Shown: positions 15,857-22,483 of the stretch, piece by piece
Position numbering within the stretch: the stretch's first letter is position 1
How the letters are laid out: each line of letters begins with the position of its first letter
NCBI GenBank assembly: GCA_026169195.1
Contig: JAPFEH010000005.1
Location: forward strand, 1-40,836
DNA length: 40,836 bases
Source: Dysosmobacter sp.
Lineage (GTDB): Bacteria > Bacillota > Clostridia > Oscillospirales > Oscillospiraceae
Reading direction: 5' to 3'
The notes under the pieces: model-generated
What the model was told of the DNA's origin: nothing
Database searches by the model: none
Seen by the model: only the letters and a program-made list of their open reading frames with translations
Position numbers and translations under genes: made by a program

Positions 15857-15895
15857 ACCGGTTCTCCCGGTATACTGTGCAGGTCGGAATTCCGA
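15857..15895 (+). promoter_or_regulatory. Promoter with two palindromes for the ABC importer operon
   Basis: A -10 box TATACT (15871-15876) is overlapped on its left by ACCGG-N5-CCGGT (15857-15871) and followed by a perfect 12-bp palindrome TCGGAATTCCGA (15884-15895) around the expected start of transcription. The -35 region is weak. Either palindrome placed like this would block RNA polymerase when bound. Neither resembles the dyads at 14597 and 14760, so a second regulator is possible. Confidence 0.5.
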
Positions 15896-15914
15896 GACAC
15901 AGGAGGTACACCTC

Positions 15915-16754
15915 ATGAAAGCGAAAAAAACTGCGATGACCGTCGGCAAGGGTCTTCTCTGCCTGCTGTTGCTGCTGGTGGCCCTGTTCCCGATCTACTG
16001 GCTGGTGGCCATGGCCATTCGTCCTACCAGCGAAATGACCGGACACATCTCTCTGCTTCCCGCATCCTTAACGCTGGAGCATTTTATCCAGCTGTTCACG
16101 GAAAAGGGCTTTGACACCGCCGTGATCAACAGTCTGCAAACAACTGTGATCTCCACGGTTCTCTCCTTGATGATCGGCCTGTGCGCGGCTTACATCATTG
16201 CCCGCAGCCGGTTCTCTCTCCGGGTAAAAAAGCCCCTGACCTATTGGGTTCTGCTGGTTCGTGTCCTGCCGCCGGTTGCTTTCACCATCCCCCTGTATAC
16301 CATGTTCTCCAAATTGGGGATCTTGAACACCAAGATTCCCCCCACACTGGCCTGCATCCTCATCAACATCCCGTTGATCATCTGGTTTATGATCAGCTTT
16401 TTTCAGGATCTGCCGGTGGATATTGAAGAATCCGCACAAATCGACGGCGCTACCGAATGGCAGCTGTTCCGCAAAATCGTGCTGCCGCTGGTGCTGCCCG
16501 GCATCGCTGCCGTCGCAATGCTGAGCTTCATGTATGCGTGGAACGAATATACATACAGCATCATTTTCGTTCAATCTCCCAGCAACTATACCGTTCCTCT
16601 GGCTTTGGCAGTTCTCAATACAGAGGATAACCTGACCAACTTCGGTCTGGTGGCTGCCGGCGGCGTGGTATCCGTAATCCCCATCACCCTGTTTGTGATC
16701 TTTGCTCAGAACTACTTGATCTCCGGTTTGTCAAGCGGCGCTGTCAAAGAGTAA
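15915..16754 (+). CDS. Carbohydrate ABC transporter permease, MalG type
   Basis: This 279-residue inner-membrane permease is of the MalG/UgpE branch. It has six hydrophobic segments starting with GLLCLLLLLVALFPIYWLVA, and the EAA loop that docks the ATPase is seen as EESAQIDGATEWQLFRKIV followed by LPLVLPGI (bases about 16420-16510). AGGAGGTAC precedes ATG 15915. It opens the operon; the order MalG-type permease, binding protein, MalF-type permease is unusual, because the binding protein normally comes first. With its partner at 18187 and the ATPase at 20092 it forms an importer for a sugar or sugar-like compound. Confidence 0.93.
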   Translation: MKAKKTAMTVGKGLLCLLLLLVALFPIYWLVAMAIRPTSEMTGHISLLPASLTLEHFIQLFTEKGFDTAVINSLQTTVISTVLSLMIGLCAAYIIARSRFSLRVKKPLTYWVLLVRVLPPVAFTIPLYTMFSKLGILNTKIPPTLACILINIPLIIWFMISFFQDLPVDIEESAQIDGATEWQLFRKIVLPLVLPGIAAVAMLSFMYAWNEYTYSIIFVQSPSNYTVPLALAVLNTEDNLTNFGLVAAGGVVSVIPITLFVIFAQNYLISGLSSGAVKE

Positions 16755-16809
16755 CAAAAATATCCCTCGCAATCTCAAATGTCCACATAACAGATTAGGA
16801 GGAAAAGAA

Positions 16810-18063
16810 ATGAAGAAGTTGTTCGCACTGCTCCTTGCGCTGACCATGGCCTTGTCTCTGGCAGCCTGCGGCGGCCAGAAAGAAGAGCCCCCTGCCGATT
16901 CCGGCACCGAATCCCCGCAATCCGCTGAACCCACCAAGCTGACCCTGATCCTGCGCGGCGGCACTTACGGCGACGTAATCAAAGCCGCACTTCCCGCCTT
17001 TGAAAAGGAAAACAATGTGACCTGCGAGGTTCTGGATCTCAGCTTTGACGATCTGCACAGCAAGATCGCTCTGGACGCCGTCAACAAGGAAGGCGCCTAT
17101 GACCTGTGCATGGTGGACGGCTCATGGATGGCTGAATTCACCGCCAACAACGTGCTGGCCAACCTCAGCGAGCTGGGGTACAGCTTTGATGATGACATCA
17201 TCCCCGCCACCACCGATATCTGCATGGTGGATGACAGCATCTATCTTGCGCCTTATTTCGGCAACGTGACCGTGATGCTGTACAACAAGCAGCTGGTAGC
17301 GGATGCCGGCTATGAGCCCGCTGACATCGACACCTTTGCTGATTTGATGGATATTGCCAAGAAGACCAATGCCGCCGGCAAGAAGGGCTTCCTCATCCGC
17401 GGCGGTTCCGGCGACAATATCGTCTCCGACTTCATCCCCCATCTGCTGGCCTACGGCGGCTGGGTCGTGGATGAGAACAACCAGCCCACCGTAAACACCC
17501 CCGAGTTCAAGGCCGCTTTCGAAAATTATCTGGAGCTCTACAAGCTGGGCGGCACCATGGATAAGGATGATATCGTAGCTGCGATCGACTCCGGCGAAGC
17601 CGCTCTGGGTCAGGGCTGGCCCGGCTGGTATGTCCCCAGCGCCGACAGCGCCGCCAACTATACCGTGATCCCCACCAAGCTGGACGACAGCGATACCGCC
17701 AAGAATACCTCTATGTACGGTGTGTGGACCATTGGTATCTGCAACAACAGCCAGAACAAGGAAATGACCATGAAGCTGCTGGAATACCTGATGGATCCTG
17801 AGACTCAGCTGGCCTCCATCGATCTGGGCGGCGTTCCCTGCCGTACCAGCTGCCTGCTGAATGAAGATGTTCTGGCGAAGTATCCCCATCTGGAAACGGT
17901 TCACGGCGCTCTGCAGACCGGCGTGTACCGCCCCGTCATTGAAGAGTGGGCCGAATTCACCAACATTCTGGGCACCGAAATGGACGCTGTGATCCAAGGC
18001 ACCAAGACCATGGATGAGGGCTTGTCCGCCGCGCAGACTGCTCTGGAAAAGCTGATGAAGTAA
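16810..18063 (+). CDS. Extracellular solute-binding lipoprotein of carbohydrate ABC importer
   Basis: This 417-residue substrate-binding protein of the maltose/multiple-sugar class (SBP family 1) has a basic N-terminus and a hydrophobic core ending in the lipobox LAAC, with Cys20 as lipid anchor, followed by an acidic Pro/Glu-rich spacer. The mature part carries family features: FEKENNVTCEV, YNKQLVADAGYEPADIDTF, GQGWPGWYVPSA and KLLEYLMDPETQ. It binds ligand outside the membrane and hands it to the two permeases. AGGAGG precedes ATG 16810. A stable hairpin at 18101-18128 follows the gene and may keep its mRNA at higher level than the rest of the operon. Confidence 0.93.
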   Translation: MKKLFALLLALTMALSLAACGGQKEEPPADSGTESPQSAEPTKLTLILRGGTYGDVIKAALPAFEKENNVTCEVLDLSFDDLHSKIALDAVNKEGAYDLCMVDGSWMAEFTANNVLANLSELGYSFDDDIIPATTDICMVDDSIYLAPYFGNVTVMLYNKQLVADAGYEPADIDTFADLMDIAKKTNAAGKKGFLIRGGSGDNIVSDFIPHLLAYGGWVVDENNQPTVNTPEFKAAFENYLELYKLGGTMDKDDIVAAIDSGEAALGQGWPGWYVPSADSAANYTVIPTKLDDSDTAKNTSMYGVWTIGICNNSQNKEMTMKLLEYLMDPETQLASIDLGGVPCRTSCLLNEDVLAKYPHLETVHGALQTGVYRPVIEEWAEFTNILGTEMDAVIQGTKTMDEGLSAAQTALEKLMK

Positions 18064-18100
18064 ACCTTCCGTTTCTCGAAACCATCAATTTCCGGGGTGT

Positions 18101-18128
18101 CCGGAGCCGCGCTGAAGCGCGGCTCCGG
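18101..18128 (+). repeat. Intercistronic stem-loop after the binding-protein gene
   Basis: A perfect 12-bp GC-rich stem (18101-18112 with 18117-18128) has the tetraloop TGAA and no T-run behind it. It sits 37 bases after the binding-protein stop and 58 before the next start. This is the position where ABC operons often carry a stabilising or processing hairpin that raises binding-protein mRNA over permease mRNA. Confidence 0.7.
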
Positions 18129-18186
18129 TCCCCCTGCTACTCCGCAAGAAAACAGAGACACTGATCTCAGATTGAGAGGGCACCTT

Positions 18187-19086
18187 ATGAAGTCAACGGC
18201 CTTACGTTCCAACCGGGCCCCCCGCCTCGGCGAGCGCGCGTTTCCCAGATTGATGCTTGCTCCAACGCTGGTGGTTATGGCCGTGCTGACGGCCTATCCC
18301 CTGATCTTTACATTTTTTTATAGCTTTACCAACTACAATTATCTCAAGCACGCCAACCGTCCCTTCGATTTCGTCCTGTTCCAAAACTATATTGATCTTC
18401 TTCAAGATGGCTATTTCCGTCAGGCAGTCTTCAATACCATTAAGTTCACGATTCTGGCCGTGGTGCTGGAAGTGGTCCTTGGTCTGCTGGTAGCGGTTTT
18501 TATCAATAGTCTGAAGCGCGGTCAGAAGTTCATGCGTACCCTGATCCTGCTGCCCTATCTGCTGCCTGCCGTAACGGTGGCGCTCAGCTGGCGCATGATG
18601 CTTTCTCCCAACTACGGCGTTGTCAACCAGTGGCTGGAAGCTCTGGGACTTCCGGTCTACAACTGGTTCATGGACAGCAAGACCGCCTTCGGCACCATTC
18701 TGCTGATCGATGTCTGGCAGAATATTCCCTTTGTCTTTCTTCTGCTGTACGCTTCTCTGCAATCCGTTTCTCAGGATCAATACGAGGCCGCCCGCATTGA
18801 CGGCGCCGGCGTGGTGCAGCAGTTCTTCTATGTGACTCTGCCCAATATCAAAAACGGGCTGGCCCTCTGCACGCTGCTGCGGATCATCGACACCTTCCGC
18901 CTGTTTGAGAAGGTCAACGTCCTCACCGGCGGCGGTCCTGCCGGCTCCACTTCTACCATTACACAGTATCTCTACCTATACGGCATCAAAAATCTGAACT
19001 TCGGCTTCGGCAGTGCCGGCGCCATTGTCATGACGCTGCTGGTATTGGTGCTGTCCAGCTTCTACATCAAACGTGCTATCAAATAA
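18187..19086 (+). CDS. Carbohydrate ABC transporter permease, MalF type
   Basis: This ~299-residue permease of the MalF/UgpA branch has a first membrane segment LMLAPTLVVMAVLTAYPLIFTF-like near residues 19-40, the EAA loop as QYEAARIDGAGVVQQFF followed by YVTLPNIKNGLAL, and the typical DTFRLFEKVNVLTGGGP stretch near the C-terminus. ATG 18187 has GAGAGG before it; the longer frame from 18097 would run through the hairpin and is rejected. It pairs with the MalG-type permease at 15915. Confidence 0.93.
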   Translation: MKSTALRSNRAPRLGERAFPRLMLAPTLVVMAVLTAYPLIFTFFYSFTNYNYLKHANRPFDFVLFQNYIDLLQDGYFRQAVFNTIKFTILAVVLEVVLGLLVAVFINSLKRGQKFMRTLILLPYLLPAVTVALSWRMMLSPNYGVVNQWLEALGLPVYNWFMDSKTAFGTILLIDVWQNIPFVFLLLYASLQSVSQDQYEAARIDGAGVVQQFFYVTLPNIKNGLALCTLLRIIDTFRLFEKVNVLTGGGPAGSTSTITQYLYLYGIKNLNFGFGSAGAIVMTLLVLVLSSFYIKRAIK

Positions 19087-19092
19087 ACGCCT

Positions 19093-20079
19093 ATGGAAGA
19101 TCTGAAACTGACCTTTGTAAACGTCGGATACGGCGAGGCCATGATTCTGGAATGTCCCGATCCCCACTTCCCTGACGGCACCTTCGTCATGGTGATTGAC
19201 GGCGGCAGTGCTGAAGCATCAGAATTTGCCGATCGTTCTACCGGAAGGATTCCTTTATCAGAGTACCTGCGCCTCCACGGCTTCAACCACATCGATTTGA
19301 TGGTCAGTACCCATATCCATGAGGACCATCTCTGCGGCCTGCTGGCAGCTGCCGAAGTCGCAGCTCCTGCCGCCTTCTGGCAAACATTGCCCCCGGACTT
19401 CGACCGCTTGATGTTTCCCCTCAGCGAAACGCTGGCACACAACGCCTCTCAGGATAAGTTTCTCCGTGCCATCAATGATTATCAATCCCTTTGCAGCTTC
19501 TTCCGGCAACGGAATGTTCCCATCCGCACTCTTTGTGCCGGGGATTGCGGCACTTTGTGTGAAGGGCTTACCTATCAAGTTTTGGCACCTTCTCCCGAAC
19601 AGTCCGCAGAGCAGGCCGAGCGCTTCTGTGCTCTGTTTCAGCAGCCGCTGGCGGACAGCTTTTTATCCGACTTTTCCCGGTTGGACAGCCGCATGAACAA
19701 TTTCAGCCTGATGCTGCTGCTGAACTATCGCGGTACCCGACTCCTGCTGCCGGGAGACACCAATTATCTGGGCTACGACGCCATCAAGCCCGCAGATCTG
19801 CGGGCTGACCTCTTCAAGCTGGGGCATCACGGGCAAAAGGACGGCGCAGACAGCGCCCTGCTGGCGGCGATCCGCCCCAGCGCCGTGGTTTGCTGCGCCT
19901 CCAGTGACCGCCGGTATAACAGTGCGCATCCAGATCTGCTCCGGATGCTGGCAGACAGCGGTGCGCAGGTGTTCTTTTCCGATTGTCCCCGTCTGCCGGA
20001 GCTGGATCTGCCGCCCCACAGCGCTCTGACCTTCACCGTAGGCGCCAGCGGCGCCTTGTCCGCCCAATATATCGTATAG
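19093..20079 (+). CDS. ComEC-like metallo-beta-lactamase-fold hydrolase
   Basis: This 328-residue MBL-fold protein has no membrane segments. The metal motif is STHIHEDHLCGL with His74, His76, Asp78 and His79; the later ligands are probably Asp222 in LLLPGDTNYLG and His245/His246 in FKLGHHGQ. The opening LTFVNVGYGEAMILE and the GHHG motif place it with the soluble relatives of the ComEC competence nuclease domain. It starts 6 bases after the MalF-type permease and ends 12 bases before the ATPase, so it is a fixed part of the importer operon. I infer that it acts in the cytoplasm on the imported compound, perhaps a phosphodiester or lactone; the reaction is not known. Confidence 0.82.
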   Translation: MEDLKLTFVNVGYGEAMILECPDPHFPDGTFVMVIDGGSAEASEFADRSTGRIPLSEYLRLHGFNHIDLMVSTHIHEDHLCGLLAAAEVAAPAAFWQTLPPDFDRLMFPLSETLAHNASQDKFLRAINDYQSLCSFFRQRNVPIRTLCAGDCGTLCEGLTYQVLAPSPEQSAEQAERFCALFQQPLADSFLSDFSRLDSRMNNFSLMLLLNYRGTRLLLPGDTNYLGYDAIKPADLRADLFKLGHHGQKDGADSALLAAIRPSAVVCCASSDRRYNSAHPDLLRMLADSGAQVFFSDCPRLPELDLPPHSALTFTVGASGALSAQYIV

Positions 20080-20091
20080 GAGGGATCCACT

Positions 20092-21276
20092 ATGGCAAGT
20101 GTGACTCTGAAAAATATCAAGAAAGTATATCCCCACAGCGAACCGAAGAAAAAAAAGAAGGGGGAACCTGAAAAAAAGACCAATCTCCAGATCACCGCAG
20201 AAGGCGTTCTGGCGGTGCAGGATTTTAATCTGGAAATTCAGGACAAGGAATTCATCGTATTGGTCGGCCCCTCCGGCTGCGGAAAATCCACCACCCTGCG
20301 GATGGTGGCAGGCTTGGAAGAAATCAGCGGCGGTGAGCTCCTGATCGACGGCAAGATCGTCAATGACGTTGCCCCCAAGGACCGGGATATTGCCATGGTG
20401 TTTCAGAGCTACGCGCTCTATCCCCACATGACCGTTTACGAAAATATGGCATTCCCTCTGAAGCTGCGGAAGTTCCCGAAAGAAGAAATTGACCGCCGCG
20501 TTCGGGAAGCGGCGGAAACCTTGGACATCACCCAGTATTTAGACCGCAAGCCCAAAGCGCTTTCCGGCGGTCAGCGGCAGCGGGTCGCCATTGGACGCGC
20601 CATCGTTCGGGAGCCAAAGGTCCTGTTGATGGACGAGCCGCTTTCCAATCTGGATGCAAAACTGCGCAATCAGATGCGGGCGGAGATCATTAAGCTGCGC
20701 CAGAAAATCGACACCACCTTCATGTATGTGACTCACGACCAGACAGAGGCTATGACGCTGGGTGACCGGATCGTCATTATGAAGGACGGCGTGATCCAGC
20801 AGGTCGGTACACCGCAGGAAGTGTTTGACCATCCTGCCAATCTGTTTGTCGCCGGCTTTATCGGGATGCCGCAAATGAACTTCTTTGATGCGGAGCTGAA
20901 AAAAGAAGGAGACTGTTACACGGTCTCTCTGGGCGGGATCCAATTGGAACTGTCTCCGGAAAAGCAGGCGTCGCTTGCGAAAAACGGCGCCGGCTCACAA
21001 GCGGTCACGCTTGGAATCCGTCCGGAGCACATTACGCTTACCGACAGCAGCGCGCAGGCTCTCCGCGGTACGGTGGATGTCTGTGAAATGATGGGCAGTG
21101 CCCTGCATCTGCACGTCAATGTGTTGGGCAAGGACGCCATTATCATCGTTCAGACCATGGACTTAAAGGGTGACTTCTCCAAGGGCTTCACGATGGGGCA
21201 GGAGATTTCCTTCACCTTCAGCGGCAGCGCTGTCCATCTTTTCAGCAAAGAAACCGGTCTCAGTCTGGACCATTGA
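20092..21276 (+). CDS. ABC transporter ATP-binding protein, UgpC/MsmK type
   Basis: This 394-residue ATPase drives the two permeases. Walker A GPSGCGKST at 59-67, Q-loop in AMVFQSYALYPHMTVYENM, signature LSGGQ at 157-161, Walker B LLMDEP with Asp181/Glu182, and the switch histidine in YVTHDQTEA are all present. The C-terminal ~130 residues form the TOBE regulatory domain. Residues about 15-37, between the first strand (VTLKNIKKVYP) and VLAVQDFNLEI, are a lysine-rich insert not present in MalK or MsmX of Bacillus; I recall similar inserts in other Clostridia. AGGAGGGA precedes ATG 20092. The operon ends at the terminator just after it. Confidence 0.95.
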   Translation: MASVTLKNIKKVYPHSEPKKKKKGEPEKKTNLQITAEGVLAVQDFNLEIQDKEFIVLVGPSGCGKSTTLRMVAGLEEISGGELLIDGKIVNDVAPKDRDIAMVFQSYALYPHMTVYENMAFPLKLRKFPKEEIDRRVREAAETLDITQYLDRKPKALSGGQRQRVAIGRAIVREPKVLLMDEPLSNLDAKLRNQMRAEIIKLRQKIDTTFMYVTHDQTEAMTLGDRIVIMKDGVIQQVGTPQEVFDHPANLFVAGFIGMPQMNFFDAELKKEGDCYTVSLGGIQLELSPEKQASLAKNGAGSQAVTLGIRPEHITLTDSSAQALRGTVDVCEMMGSALHLHVNVLGKDAIIIVQTMDLKGDFSKGFTMGQEISFTFSGSAVHLFSKETGLSLDH

Positions 21277-21289
21277 TCCCAGATGCCGA

Positions 21290-21322
21290 ACGCACCCCCG
21301 ACTCTTTGAGTCGGGGGTGCGT
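21290..21322 (+). terminator. Intrinsic terminator of the ABC importer operon
   Basis: A 14-bp perfect GC-rich stem (21290-21303 with 21309-21322) with a small loop is followed by ATTTTATAA. It marks the right end of the sugar operon and the left edge of the A/T-richer island. Confidence 0.88.
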
Positions 21323-21458
21323 ATTTTATAAACATCCCCTCTCAATGTGATATGCTCCCAATAAAGTAGACAGGGTGCAGTTCACCATGAGACACAAAAA
21401 CTGCAAAAGTTGTATTTTAAGCCGGAATAAAATCAAATCTCACCATTGCGGAGCACCC

Positions 21459-21896
21459 CTATTTTGCTCCGAAAATCAGCGGCAGCAGCCACATCTTTAC
21501 GATCAACACGGTAAAGCCAAGGCCCATCAGGAAGAAAAACGCTCCGCCAAACAGGAATACCCAGTTTCCACCGGATGAGTGTGGAATGTAATACTGTTGC
21601 GGGTTATCTGCATTATAGAGCATTTCCACTTGATCGCCAACTTGATATGGCGAGGGGCTGACATTATGCTCTATGACAATCATCTCTTCATTTGCCCAAT
21701 ATTGAAATACCGGATAATATACGAGATGATCTCTTGTGTCGTCACTGTGACGGCTCCATCTTTCCTGAATATCAATAACTGTTGCTGTTGTCGGAATTTT
21801 GCAAACTATTTTGTGGTAAAAAGGGTAAAATATGCAAAATATGCCTGCCACAACTGCAAATAAGCTGATTATGAGCGCACAGATATAACCTACCAT
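21459..21896 (-). CDS. DUF3592-like two-TM membrane protein (third gene of cassette)
   Basis: About 145 residues. A membrane segment near the N-terminus (VGYICALIISLFAVVAGIFC) and another near the C-terminus (WVFLFGGAFFFLMGLGFTVL) enclose an extracytoplasmic domain with the DUF3592 pattern: TATVIDIQERW, YYPVFQYWANEE, then SPYQVGDQVEMLYNADNPQQYY. ATG 21896 is chosen because GGAGGG lies just upstream; the longer ORF from 21938 would overlap the preceding gene. Together with the next two genes upstream it makes a tight minus-strand operon in which every protein has this domain. The function of DUF3592 is unknown to me. Confidence 0.7.
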   Translation of the reverse strand: MVGYICALIISLFAVVAGIFCIFYPFYHKIVCKIPTTATVIDIQERWSRHSDDTRDHLVYYPVFQYWANEEMIVIEHNVSPSPYQVGDQVEMLYNADNPQQYYIPHSSGGNWVFLFGGAFFFLMGLGFTVLIVKMWLLPLIFGAK

Positions 21897-21931
21897 ATTC
21901 GTTCCCTCCCTGCCGTCATTCAAATCCTCTT

Positions 21932-22468
21932 TCAGCACCCTGCAAAACGGGAGATCAGGTCAAACAAAAAATTCAAAGCCAGAAGTACACCACCCATGAT
22001 GAACCACTTTGCTTCCTGCATCACAACCCACTGATTTTCTATAAAGAATATCTTCGGGTTATTCTTGCCGACTTGAAGGGAATAGGTCTGCCCGATTTTG
22101 AAATCCGGCTGCGTTTTTGAAGATTTTTTCAGCAGCTCTTTCAGCTTCCCGTCCGGAAGTTCCGGATCATTTGCTATTTCTGAAAATTCTGTTCCATTTA
22201 CCGCTTGATATTGGTACTCCTGTCGGTATGTAACACCGTCTACGGTATATTCGAACACCGGGTACAGGGTGCTTCTGTGTCCATTCATCGGCGGAGTGTA
22301 ATGGAGATCTACCAAAAGTGCCTGAACTTTGCGGCAATGCTCAACTGTCTTATGATATTGATGGATATTATATGCGCCGATGGCAAACAGCAGCAATGCA
22401 ATCAAAACAAACAACTTGCTCCCCCGCTTTCTGTACTCTTTTTTCTTGGATGCTGCTTCTGCGTTCAT
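21932..22468 (-). CDS. DUF3592-like two-TM membrane protein (second gene of cassette)
   Basis: 178 residues. A basic N-terminal tail (SKKKEYRKRGSK) is followed by a membrane segment (LFVLIALLLFAIGAYNI). The outer domain has the DUF3592 pattern (VQALLVDLHYTPP, LYPVFEYTVDGVTYRQEY, FKIGQTYSLQVGKNNPKIFF), and a second membrane segment closes it (FIMGGVLLALNFLFDLI). Between the strands there is an insertion of ~30 charged residues. It starts 15 bases after the 736-residue gene, with GGGAG in the gap. The same fold in three neighbouring genes suggests duplication within the cassette. Confidence 0.68.
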   Translation of the reverse strand: MNAEAASKKKEYRKRGSKLFVLIALLLFAIGAYNIHQYHKTVEHCRKVQALLVDLHYTPPMNGHRSTLYPVFEYTVDGVTYRQEYQYQAVNGTEFSEIANDPELPDGKLKELLKKSSKTQPDFKIGQTYSLQVGKNNPKIFFIENQWVVMQEAKWFIMGGVLLALNFLFDLISRFAGC

Positions 22469-22483
22469 CCCCCTGTTCTCCCA

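Noticed and set aside
21340..21375. Sequence around AATAAAGTAGACAGG resembling an IS3-family end
   Set aside because: Only one end-like sequence is seen, with no partner repeat and no transposase remnant next to it.
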